Positions 24,750 through 34,799 of a stretch of DNA of 39,958 nt are shown one piece after another. Position numbers and translations under genes: made by a program. The first letter of the stretch is position 1; every line of letters starts with the position of its first letter. The stretch covers positions 49,285 through 89,242 of the forward strand of contig MU119438.1 of the NCBI GenBank assembly GCA_014904845.1, written 5' to 3'. Below the pieces are notes generated by a model. That model was not told where the DNA came from. It saw only the letters and a list, made by a program, of their open reading frames with translations, and ran no database searches. This DNA comes from Acephala macrosclerotiorum (Eukaryota; Ascomycota; Leotiomycetes; Helotiales; Mollisiaceae).

Positions 24750-25250
24750 TTAAATATATAATAATAAAAATAAAAAAATTATTTTTATATAATTATTAAT
24801 AATTTAAAAAACGAATTAACAATTGATTTTAATTTTAATTTTATTTTTTATACGATAAAAAATCAAATTTTTTAATCGAAATATAATTTAAATATATATA
24901 TAATTTATAATATTTTTAAATCGTTTAATTTTAATTTACGTTTTTAAAAAATACAATAATAATTATATAAAAATCGTTATATAAAATACTAAAAATAAAA
25001 ATATATTAATAAATAATATATAATAAATATTATTAAATTAAATTTAAAATAAAATTTTTTATATATAATTTATATTTAATAATTACAATTTTAAAAAACG
25101 CGTTTAAAATTATAAAAATATAAACGAATAATATATTAATTTTAAAAAACAAAAATTAAATTAAATTAAAAAATTAAAAATTAAAAACAATTTAATTTAT
25201 TATAAAATTAATTAAAGTATTTTTATATAATATTTTATTAATTTTTAATA
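24750..25250 (+). pseudogene. pol: Decayed reverse transcriptase of element 4
   Basis: The active-site block reads IIKI-stop-TNNILIL around 25109-25144. This matches the copia T-D-D-T-L-I-L block with both Asp codons turned to Asn (25127-25132) by G-to-A change and Gln turned to a stop. The surrounding sequence is too eroded to give domain limits; those given are estimated from element 1. Confidence 0.6.
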
Positions 25251-25544
25251 AAAAAAATTTTTATTAAAAAAAAAAAAATTGTATTTATTTAAAAAAATTA
25301 AAAAAAAAAAATTGCGATTTATAAATTTAAAATTTAATACTCGTATAAAAAAATATTAAAAATAATAAACTCGTAATACGTATTTAATAACGATTTATTA
25401 ATCGAAAATAATATTTAATTTAAATATAATTATTTAATATTAAAAACTTATAAATGTAAAAATTATAATTTTAAATAAATATTTAAAATAATAATTAAAT
25501 AATTTAAAAAAAAAATTAAATATATTTTAATTAATTTTTATTAT

Positions 25545-26040
25545 ATGAAATTTTTCGTTTTTATAAACAATTTATTTGTAAATAATAAAAATTTAAATTT
25601 TTAAATCGAATACGAAAAAAATATTTTTACGATTCGAAGTAATTTAATTTATTAAAATAATACAAAAAATAAATATATTACGAAAAACGTATTAATATTT
25701 GAAATTTATAATATAATTAAAAAAATAAATATAATAATAATAATTAATAATACGATTAAAATAATTATTATTTAATTGAAATTTTTATTTTTATTAATTA
25801 TTATTTATATTAATTTATATTCGTTGTACGAATATTTAATTAAATTAAATACAATTAAAATAAAATATTTAATAATTAATATTATAATTTTTTAATAATT
25901 GTATAAATATAAAAAATTTATAAAAATATATTAAATTAATAAATAAAATAATATAATAAATATAATAATTAAATTAACGTTAAATAAAACGTTAAAAAAC
26001 TTTTTAAATACTAATAAAATTATTATACGAATTAAAAATT
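25545..26040 (+). pseudogene. pol: Decayed RNase H of element 4
   Basis: GAAATTTTTCGTTTTTATAA at 25548 is nearly identical to element 1 at 9843, the first catalytic block. At 25815 the translation LYSLYEYLIKLNTIKIKYLI matches element 1 at 10141, fixing family and orientation. Stops follow in the C-terminal part. Confidence 0.82.
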
Positions 26041-26207
26041 AAATTAAATAAAATAAAAAAAAAATTAAAAATTATTTTAAAAATTTAAAATATATTAATA
26101 TTATTTATATTTATTTATACGTCGTACGAATTTCATATTTATATTTATTTATAAATCGTACGAATAAAAAATCAAAAAAATTAAAATTCATCAGAAAATT
26201 TTTTTAT

Positions 26208-26490
26208 ATGCTAATTAGCTGCCAATAGTGCCAGCGACTTGCTAGTGGCGCGCGCTACGCAGTAATTGCATGTTCAAAACTTTAGCGCCCAATAATAATC
26301 GATTAGCAAGTGGATCTAGGCCTATGAGAACACTAAAACTCTCGGCTCTCGGCGGCTGCAGACGACTGCGCGCGGTCCTTATGTAGTCACATTTAATCAA
26401 TTGAGCCGCTCAATCTCTAAGTGCCTCAATCTACGCTCTCAATATCGAGCAGCGCAGTACAACGCAATTACTCGCATGTTTAATTAGCAT
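26208..26490. mobile_element. Candidate small insertion of normal base composition (MITE-like)
   Basis: A 283-bp stretch with roughly half G+C and C in all contexts lies in DNA that is otherwise over 85% A/T. Its ends are inverted 10-mers ATGCTAATTA (26208-26217) and TAATTAGCAT (26481-26490), and TTTTA occurs close outside each end. No ORF, tRNA-type promoter boxes or known family are recognised. Inside are three near-repeats of CTCAAT (26410-26450). It may be a miniature inverted-repeat element that arrived after mutation of element 4, or unique DNA captured by that element. Confidence 0.4.
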
Positions 26491-27529
26491 TTTTACGCGC
26501 GTAAACTTTGCTTGAATCGATCGATTCTACGATCAAATTCTAAATAGCGTTAATATTTTCAATTCTTATTTTTATTTATTACTTCGATATTTTCAATAAT
26601 TAGTCGAATAAAGTACGATCGCTAGTTTCTTGGTGAAAAACACTAAAACACTCGCAGTTTCTAATTTTATAGTTTAATATTTCAATACGCGCTCGATAGA
26701 TTTACTTGAAATTCTTACAATAGATTAAATAAATACTATAGATTATAAGTTTCAAATATTTAAGTATTTAATTTTAAACTAGTACTATTAGCAATATTTT
26801 AATACTATTAGTATCGAATTAGTACTATTAGTACTAGATTAAAATAATCGATAACGTTAACAATCGATTAAATTACTATTGACTTGTTAATAGTACTATT
26901 AACGTACGTATTTTTCGATAAAACGATTAATAAAAAATATTTTTTTCGATATTATTAATTTAATTATTTGATTTAAATTTTTTTTTGATTTTTTCGTTCG
27001 AATATTCGTTTTAAATATTACATAGAAATTAAAAAAACGTTTAAATTTTTATTTAAAATCTTTTTATATAAAATTCGAAAAATTTAATATAAAATAAAAT
27101 ATTATTTGTATTTGTAAATAAAAAAAAAATTGTCGTACGTATTTTAATTAATTTAAAACGATCGAATTATTTTATATATTTAATAAAAAATTTTATTATA
27201 TAAACGTATTAATAATAAATTTTTTAAATTGAAAAATCGAAATATTTTTATTAAAAAATCGAAATATTTTTATTATTTTTATTATTATTATTTTTTTGTT
27301 CGAAAACGAAAAAAACGAATAATAATAAATAATATAATTATATTATTTATAATTATTATAATATTTATTAAAATAATTAATTAATTTAATATATTCGAAA
27401 AACGAATTAAATTTACGTTAAAAATATTCAATATACGATTTCGTAATAATAATATTTTTCAATTAAATTAAAAAAATATTAATATATAACGATTTATATA
27501 TTATAATTTATTAAAATATAATACGATTT
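26491..27529. other. 3' region of element 4 with graded mutation
   Basis: From 26491 to about 26930 the sequence is intermediate in composition, then becomes as AT-rich as the rest of element 4. Repeats of AGTACTATTAG(T/C)A occur about four times within 26780-26900. AACACTAAAAC occurs both at 26328 and 26639. No coding remnant is recognised. Confidence 0.45.
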
Positions 27530-27758
27530 TATATGAAAAATATATTACGTTTTAATAAAATTAAAATTATTTATTATAAATTATTATAATATAAAAATAT
27601 TATTTATTAATTTTCAATATATAAAATCGAATTTTTATTGAAAAATATAATAAAATATAATATTATTAAATTAATTTATACGAAATTAATTTTATAATTC
27701 GTATTTATTATATTTTATTTACGTAAATTATATTCGAATTTTATTTGTTTTTTTAACA
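27530..27758 (+). repeat. 3' LTR of element 4
   Basis: About 229 bp. The match to the 5' LTR is clearest at 27640-27720 (AATAAAATATAATATTATTAA, GAAATTAATTTTATAATTCG), with C-to-T and G-to-A differences. The outer end TTTTTTTAACA matches TTTTTTTCAATA of the 5' LTR. The start is less certain; TATATGAAAAA is taken as the equivalent of TATCACGAAAAA. Confidence 0.72.
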
Positions 27759-27763
27759 AATTA

Positions 27764-27900
27764 TAAATTTAATTATTATTAATATTTTATATTTAAATAA
27801 AAAATTAATTTTACAAATAATAATTTTATTTATAATATTTTAAATTATTAAATTTTTAAAAAATATATTTATAAAAATAATATAAAATATTTATTAAAAT
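27764..27900 (+). mobile_element. Copy C, segment 3: integrase fragment
   Basis: This resumes exactly where segment 2 stopped. ATAAATTTAATTATTATTAATATTTTATATTTAAATAAAAAA matches element 1 from about 7693. It continues to about 7825, then jumps by an internal deletion of about 130 bp to AAATATTTATTAAAATT, equivalent to element 1 at about 7955. It ends at the AAAAT duplication of element 3 (27896-27900). Confidence 0.85.
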
Positions 27901-28096
27901 TATTAAAACAATAGTCACGTGCAGCACTAGGCTGCATTGGGACTAGTTTCAATTGCACTAGAATTGAGATTATATTTCTCAATTCTTGTGCACTTTTTAT
28001 TAGAATAAACAACGATTACAACAATTGCAAAATATAAAATTTAAATTTTTATTTTTTGTATATAATTTATTAATAAGTATTTCTATATAATCGATA
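27901..28096 (+). repeat. 5' LTR of element 3
   Basis: 196 bp, TATTAAAACAATAGTCACGTG at the start (from TGTT) and CGATA at the end (from CGACA). It contains a perfect hairpin AGAATTGAG / CTCAATTCT with a nine-base loop at about 27960-27986. Its core is nearly free of mutation, unlike that of its 3' partner. Confidence 0.92.
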
Positions 28097-28249
28097 TTAA
28101 TCAATAATCAATTTTACAATTGATTATAAAACAATTAAATACCGCGCAAAAAAAGCGTCTATAAAAAAATCGAAATCGCATTTTTATTTCAATATAATAA
28201 TGTACTAAAAAAAAAAAAATTGTTTTCTCGTTTAAAAAATTAAAATACT

Positions 28250-28880
28250 ATAAAAATTTTCAAGAATTTAAAAAATCGTAAATCGAAAACTTTTTTATTT
28301 GTTTATTTCTTAAATTTGCATTTATTACGTCGAACAAAAACGAAATTTATAACGACTTAAAAAAATATAAAATGAAAATTTTTCTTTTTATAAATTACTC
28401 AAATTTACGATAAAAACAAAATCGATATTTATAAAAAATTCGAAAAAATAAAGCGAGAATTTTTTTTTTACTACAAATAATCGATTTTACGATTAAAATA
28501 CTACGACGATCTCTTTATTGAATTCTCGTTTATTCAATAAAACAAATATTTCTTACTAATAAAAACAAATATCTTTCGAGTACTTTACGACGTTTCGCAT
28601 TTTACAAATAATTATTCGAGTATTCTTCGAAAACTCGTATTTTATTTACAATTTTATTTTGATAAACTTTTTTTTTACAATTACAAATCAATCGATTTAT
28701 AACGCGCGCAAATCGTATTATTCTACGATTACATTTTATAAAACGTTGTTTTAAACTCGTAAAATTTTAACGTTACTCGCAAAATTTTACGTTATTTGAA
28801 ATAATTATTCGAAAAACTTTACGTTTTTAAATAATTATTCGTAGAATTTTTTATATTACTCGAAAATTTCGACAATCTCA
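28250..28880 (+). repeat. Leader of element 3 with degenerate repeats
   Basis: The motif AATAATTATTCG recurs at about 28607, 28801 and 28831, each followed by a CTCG or TTTACG segment. TTTCTTAAATTTGCATTTATTACG at 28306 resembles TTTTTTAAATTTGCGTTTACTACG in the element 1 leader near 5035. This suggests that both families descend from one leader with tandem-repeat structure. No coding frame is seen. Confidence 0.5.
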
Positions 28881-29089
28881 AATATCGATTTTATTAATTC
28901 TATATAAACAAATAATAATTAAACTTCGAATTACAATTTTACAATCGATTTTACGATTACGTGCAAAAGTATTCGTTTATTAAATTACTATATATTTTGT
29001 TTTCTCAGTCCAATAAAAATTTTTTTTTTTGATTTCAATACGTAATAATAATACTTTTATATTTTTATAATATTATTCAAATTATTATA

Positions 29090-30016
29090 ATTTAAAGCGA
29101 AATAAATCGTACTATTATTAAAATTAAAAAATTTGTTACTAAAATTAAAAAATATAAAAATATTCGTAATCAATACTCGATTTTATTAAAAAACGAAAAT
29201 AATTACGATTTTAACAATATTCAAAAATTAAATAATAAAAATTGATTTAAAACGTAATACGAAAAAAATTTCAAACATTTTACAAAGTTTATTTTATTAG
29301 TAATAGAAATTGTAAAAAAGTATATTTAAATTTATTTCAAAGAAAAAATATTAAATTTAAAAAATATTATCGAAATTTTTTAAACTTTAAAATTTCGAAC
29401 TTTCGAATTTCAAAACGAATTTGATTCTACAAAAAAAAACTTTACTAAAAAAAAAATAAACGAATATATTACGTACTACTTCGAATACTACGAAAAAAAA
29501 GTATATAAAAATTATAAACTTTAAAAATATTTTAAAAAAGATTTTAAAAAATAAAAAATAAAATTTTTTATTTTAAAATTAAAAAATTTAATTAAAGAAT
29601 TATAAGACTATTTTCAATCATATAATTATTCGATGTTTATAAATAAAAAGTCGATTTCTGCGAATCTATAAAAAGTTATTGAAAAAAAAAATTACAATTA
29701 AATAAAAGTAATCAAATCTCAATAATCAACGAAAAAAGAATTTTAACAATCAATAAAAAAAGTAATAATAATACTATAAAACAAACTTTTAAACCGTTGT
29801 TTAAATCGTTAAAAAACTTTATTAAATTACTAAAAAACTTTTCTAAATCGCTAAAATATTTTTCTAAATTACTAAAAAACTTTATAAATTCTTTTAAATC
29901 GACAACAAATACAAATACTAATACAAATACAAATATTAACGTAAAATCAACAATATTAAAAATATTTATTATTTTATTTACAATAAAATATATCGATCTA
30001 TTTCAATTACTTTAAA
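29090..30016 (+). pseudogene. Decayed gag-like coding region of element 3
   Basis: This is the only part of element 3 with protein-like sequence. Around 29463-29530 the translation reads EYITYYFEYYEKKVYKNYKL before a stop, and similar Lys/Glu/Tyr-rich text continues in shifting frames. The last 219 bases (29797-30015) remain open and encode four heptads of the type K-S/L-L-K-N-F-I/S and a Thr-Asn repeat. By position and charge it resembles a Gag-like protein, but no zinc knuckle is visible and family membership is inference. Confidence 0.4.
29803..29886 (+). repeat. Minisatellite, four 21-bp units, in the gag-like region
   Basis: Four tandem 21-bp units of the form AAATCG(C/T)TAAAAAACTTT, differing mostly by C/T and A/T changes, encode a seven-residue repeat. 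Immediately downstream, 29908-29938 is a six-base repeat of ACAAAT type giving Thr-Asn pairs. The frame is kept through both arrays. Confidence 0.8.
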
Positions 30017-30179
30017 TAATAAAAAAAAAAATATCAAAAAAATAAAATAATCGATAATAAAATAAAAAAGCGTTAATATTTTAATATTATTATTATTTGA
30101 TTTATAAAATCAAGAAAAAAAAAATCTCTCAATTTCGATTTTTATAATCTTCGATCAACGATTGTAACCATTGATAAAC

Positions 30180-30217
30180 TTTGAAAACAATACTAGTTTA
30201 TTAATATTGTTCTCAAA
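30180..30217 (+). other. 3' UTR hairpin of element 3
   Basis: Arms TTTGAAAACAATACTA (30180-30195) and TAATATTGTTCTCAAA (30202-30217) with a six-base loop GTTTAT pair at 14 of 16 positions; the two mismatches are of the G-to-A or C-to-T kind. It sits at the same distance class before the 3' LTR as in element 1 and is followed by the same TTTAATTACGTG-like segment. Confidence 0.72.
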
Positions 30218-30369
30218 ATTTAATTACGTGTTTTTCTTGATTATTTTTTGAATTATTGAAATATTAACGAGTTTTATATAGTAACGATTTATAGTAAAAA
30301 TAAAGAATAAAAGCGTTGATTTGATTAAATTAATTGAATTAATTATTTTAATAAAAAAAAAATTACCAA

Positions 30370-30565
30370 TATTAAAACAATAATTACGTATAATATTAAA
30401 CTATATTAAAATTAATTTTAATTGTATTAAAATTGAAATTATATTTTTTAATTTTTACGCATTTTTTATTAGAATAAATAACGATTATAATAATTACAAA
30501 ATATAAAATTTAAATTTTTATTTTTTGCGTATAATCTATTAATAAATATTTTTATATAATCGACA
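30370..30565 (+). repeat. 3' LTR of element 3
   Basis: 196 bp, the same length as the 5' LTR and alignable without gaps in the core. Over the first 56 bases of the core, about 21 sites differ, all G-to-A or C-to-T in this copy, while the CpG in ACG is kept. The outer end keeps CGACA. A purine-rich A tract precedes it (about 30352-30362). Confidence 0.92.
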
Positions 30566-30570
30566 AAAAT

Positions 30571-31375
30571 TTATAATAATATAAAAAAGAAATAAAAAAA
30601 ATAAAAAATTTTATTATATTAAATTTATAAAATTATTTGTAATAAATTAATCGAAAAATAAATTAATAATTAAAATTATATTCGATTTAATAAAATTAAA
30701 TAATATTATATTTATATTATTAATTTTTAAAAATTATTTTAAAATAATTAATAATAATATATTATTATTATTAATTATTAAAAAAATATATTATTTATAT
30801 ATTAAATATTAAATTAAAAATATATTTATAATAAAAAATAATTTAAATATATATATTTAATATAAAAAATAAATAAAAATATATATTAATTATTAATAAT
30901 TAATAATAAAATATATATAATTAATATATTTTACAAATTGATTAATTTTTAATTTATAATTATAAAATTATATTATATATAAAAAAATATATTAAAAATT
31001 TAAAATAATAATTAAAATTATAATTAAAATAAATTTTTTATATTTTTTTTATTAAATAAATTAAATAAAAAATTAATTTAATAATGTAATTAAAAACGTT
31101 TAAAAAAATTATATAATAAAAATATATTTAATAAAAAATAATATTTTATTAAAAAAATAATAAATATTTTAAAATTTTTAATAAATAATTTATTATTATT
31201 ATTATTAAAAAAAATTGAAATTTTTATAATATTTATAATAAAAAAAAATTAATAAAACGTTTTTTTTAAATATAATTTAATTAAATATATTAAAATTAAT
31301 TAATAAAATTAAAAAAAAATTATTAATATTTTTTAAAAAAAAATTAAAATTAATAATTATTAAAAAAATAATATA
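30571..31375 (+). mobile_element. Copy C, segment 4: integrase to start of reverse transcriptase
   Basis: TTATAATAATATAAAAAAGA at 30571 resumes element 1 homology at about 7971 (TTATAATAGTATGAAAAAAG). Alignment continues through 31000-31260 (equivalent to 8540-8780) and to about 31370 (equivalent to about 9035). Here copy C is cut by the start of element 5. Its RT, RNase H and 3' LTR are not in the window. Confidence 0.8.
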
Positions 31376-31970
31376 TATAGTAAAAAATAATTTATTTTAT
31401 AAAACTACGATATAAAAATTAAACTCGATAAATTACGTTAAATTAAATTAAATTATATTACTTGATCTCGAATTTTTTCACGTAATAAAATATTCTTTTT
31501 TGAAAATTTTTTCCGTTTTTGTAAAACTAAAAAAATCTTATAAAATTTCTTTTTTTTTCACTTTATTTAAAACTCGAAACAATTACAAATTCGTAGTTAT
31601 ATTTTTCGTTTTTTTATAAAAATAAAAAATATTTCGTATATATAATTTATATCGAAAAAAAATCTAAAAAATATTATTTTAATTTTTTTTTTTCAATAAT
31701 TTTAATATTAATATAATAAAACTATATACTCTCTCTTCAAAAATTTTTGTAAATAGCTAATTTCGAGAGCAGTACTAATCACGTGACTTCTAGTACATAA
31801 AGAGTTTTCGCTTACTATAGACTAATCAATAACTTTTTCTATTTCTATTTTGATTAATTAATTAATTGATTTACGAATTACGAATTACTTCGAATAAATT
31901 TAATTTACTAATTAAAACGAATTAATTTACGATTAAATTTTTTTATTTTGTATTTTATTGTTTTTTTACA
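31376..31970 (+). repeat. Putative 5' LTR of element 5
   Basis: About 595 bp. The proposed end is TTTTTTTACA at 31961-31970, followed by TTAGTAAAACGATACTG, which could be a mutated TTGGT-type primer-binding site. The segment 31765-31805 is of normal composition and includes TAATCACGTGAC, echoing the CACGTG of the copia LTRs. The partner LTR lies outside the window, so neither boundary can be confirmed. Confidence 0.45.
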
Positions 31971-32244
31971 TTAGTAAAACGATACTGAAAAATAAATTAT
32001 TTTAATAAATTTTACTAAAAACTGTTTATATGCAATTTATATATTCTATTTTTTATTATTATTAAAAAGAAATTTAAATTACTAAAAATCGAAAATTGAA
32101 AATTAATTAATAAGAATATTTTATTTTAATTATATTGTTCGAAATTAAATAATTTGATTACGAAATTACGAAATTGTAAAAAAATATTAATTTATAAAAA
32201 TTATATATTGAATTACTCGAAATAATTAATATTAAAACGAATAT

Positions 32245-32267
32245 AAAAAAAAAAAAAAAAAAAAAAA
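32245..32267. repeat. Homopolymer A tract, 23 bases
   Basis: An uninterrupted A run followed by CTCGCGACG, in the leader of element 5. It has no assigned role. Confidence 0.8.
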
Positions 32268-32949
32268 CTCGCGACGATTACTTATAGTAATTAATTTTAT
32301 TTTTAGCGAAAATTGAAATATAAAAAAAGAAATTATAGTATTAAAAAACGAAATTGTTTTATTGTTTTATATTTTAATTTTAATTTTTTTGAAAATTGCA
32401 ATTTGCAAATTACTTATAATCGTTTTCAAATTGAAATAATAAAATTAAAATAAATCTCGAATTTTAAAAAATAATACGAAAAAAATTGAAATAAAAAATT
32501 TCAATCGAAAAAAATCGATTAAAAAAATACTTATTTAAAAAATACATTTTATTAAAACGAACAAACAAACGAAATTTCGAGTAAAAATTAAAACAAAAAT
32601 TTTTTTACGAGAAAATAATATAAATAAAAACTAATTTTTAAAACGAATTTTATTTAAAAATAATAATTCGAAAATTTGTACTTTTAAATTATTAAATCAA
32701 TTTTTAATTTAAAAATTAAAATCAATAAATTATTCGTATTAAAATTTACTTTTTTTGACAAAAAATACTTTTACTCTAATTATATTATTAACTTTTTTTA
32801 AAAAATTTTCTACGAATAATAAAAATAATCTCTTAAAAATATAAAACTTCAAAAAATACGTATTCGTATTAGAACTATAAATATCTTTTTTTAAAATTTT
32901 TAAAGTACTTTAATTCAAAAAAAACAATATTACAACTTTTTTAAAACAA

Positions 32950-34250
32950 TATAATAATATATACGAAAATTATAAAATTATTTTAAAAATCAAAAAAATA
33001 CAATTTTTATAATATATTAATTCGATTTACAAAAAGTAAATTCGAATTATATTAAAATATAATACTAAAAACTACTTAAAAAAAAAGAATTTTACGAATA
33101 CGATTAAAAATATTATCAAATAAATATAAAGTTTTTATATAAAATTATCGATTAATCTACAAAAAATCTTTTAATAATAAAAACGTATATAAATTTATTC
33201 GATCGAATATTTAAAGAATTAATCAAACGAAACAAATTAAATAAACAATATTAAAAACGCGAATTTATAAAAAGATTTTTAATATATATTAAAAAACGAA
33301 TTTTCAAAAAAATCGATTACAAATCAATAGAAATATTTATTTACAATTACAATAAAATGTACGAAAAAACGATTATCGTATATAAATATAAAAAAAAAAA
33401 ATAACGATATAATAAAATTAACGATTTAAAATACTCGAAAATTCGATAAAAATATTTAAATATCGTAATACAAAAAATGATTTCAAATACAATTAATAAT
33501 TTACTATTTTTTATTTTATTCGAATTATTTATAGAAAAAATTCAACGAAAAATATACGTAATTACTAAAAAAATCTATATCGAATTTCAATTTTCGATTT
33601 TACGTATTATTCAAATTCAAAAAATTCAACAAATATTTATATTAAAATTTTCAATTTAAATAAACAATTTTACTAAAAAATTAAAAAAACTTTTTTTTTT
33701 CTTCGTATTATTTAACGATTTAAAAATCGCTTTAAATATTAATACTATAAAAATATTTCAAAAATTAAATAATATTATAATCTTTATAAACTAAAATTAA
33801 AATTAATTTATTTTTTTACGAGAATATAAACGAAAAAAAATTTTTAATCATAAACAAAAAAAATATAATAATATAAAAAAAAGCGAATATAGAATTTTAT
33901 ATAATTTAACGTCGATTAAATTTTCGTAAAATATATCGTTAATTATTCAAAAAAATACAATAAAAACTAATACTACATATAACAATCAATAAAGCGAGCA
34001 ATATTATTTCGAGTATTTTAAACGAATAAAAAACGAAAAAATCGATCTTTTTATTAATTACTTTTTCGTAAACCGCTATCTATTTATAAATAAATTAATT
34101 AATCGTAAATATTGTCATCGAAAAAACGATCAATAGTATTATAATTCTTAAAATCGTAATCCATTTTTACGATCGTTTATATTTAAAAATAATCGATATT
34201 AATATAATCAAATTATAAAATAAATAACTAGAAAATCTTTTGATTACAAT
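32950..34250 (+). pseudogene. gag: Decayed gag region of element 5
   Basis: The region between the leader and pol holds protein-like sequence. The stretch 33477-33659 is still open (60 codons, starting MISNTINNLLFFILFEL), but a genuine start is not implied. RKYCHRKND at 34104-34130 could be the remains of a zinc knuckle. Assignment as gag is mainly by position; sequence identity is not established. Confidence 0.4.
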
Positions 34251-34799
34251 CTCAATAAACGCTTTAAAAATACACAAAAAATTCAAAAATTTATTCAATT
34301 TATTATTTAAAAAAAAAAAAAAATTAATATTAATAAAAAAATTTAAAAAAATTAAATCTATTATCGTATATTTTCAATAATAATAATATTAACATTCAAA
34401 GTTTTAATAAAGCGATTATTAATAAATTCTACAAAAAATTGCCAATAAATATAGTAATAATAAATACAATAATAACAAATAAATTGAAAATTAAAATTCA
34501 AAATATACAAAAAAACTTTCAACGAAAAACAAAAACAAAAAAAAAGTACTTAAAAATTGAATCGTAATAACAAATTTTACAAAACGTTTAAAACGAAAAA
34601 CGAAAAAAAAATAAACGTAAATCAATCGAAAAATAAAACTTTAAAATAATAATTCAACGCTAAAAATAATAATTCTATTAACGAAATTTTACTACGAAAA
34701 TTCTTTAAAAATATAACGTCGTTTTTAAAAATTCAAAAAAAAAAAAAAATAATTATTAATACTTTAAAAACATTGAATTTTATTATAGTAATTACTAAT

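Larger units (their letters stand above)
21042..27758 (+). mobile_element. Element 4: second Ty1/copia family, inserted in copy C
   Basis: A 6717-bp element is flanked by exact AATTA duplications (21037-21041 and 27759-27763). The flanks on either side are adjacent parts of copy C, which proves the insertion. It begins TATCACG (from TGTCACG) and ends TTAACA. Its LTR sequence differs from elements 1-3, but the interior is colinear with element 1. Recognisable pieces are integrase (23.2-24.2 kb), the RT active site (25121-25135) and RNase H (25.55-26.04 kb). It is strongly mutated. About 1.5 kb separates RNase H from the 3' LTR, compared with about 0.37 kb in element 1, because of an extra block of less mutated DNA. 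Confidence 0.9.
27901..30565 (+). mobile_element. Element 3: short non-autonomous LTR element, inserted in copy C
   Basis: A 2665-bp element has 196-bp LTRs at both ends and exact AAAAT duplications (27896-27900, 30566-30570). No integrase, RT or RNase H remnant fits in its 2.27-kb interior. It shares with element 1 the LTR core (CACGTGC, GCACTAGGC, GGGACTAG, AGAATTGAG), the post-LTR segment, and the 3' hairpin with the sequence after it. The second half of its LTR and its coding part differ. It was therefore probably moved by proteins of a copia relative. The interior is less mutated than copy C. Confidence 0.9.

Noticed and set aside
26208..26490. A tRNA gene or tRNA-derived SINE in the normal-composition island
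   Set aside because: No convincing A and B box pair and no cloverleaf could be formed by eye.
29803..29940. A CRISPR-like array
   Set aside because: The 21-bp units are directly adjacent with no spacers and encode a peptide repeat; it is a coding minisatellite in a eukaryotic element.
33477..33659. A 60-codon open frame as a separate small gene
   Set aside because: It is in the sense direction of element 5 and fits as a surviving piece of its gag region; no separate promoter or start context is visible.
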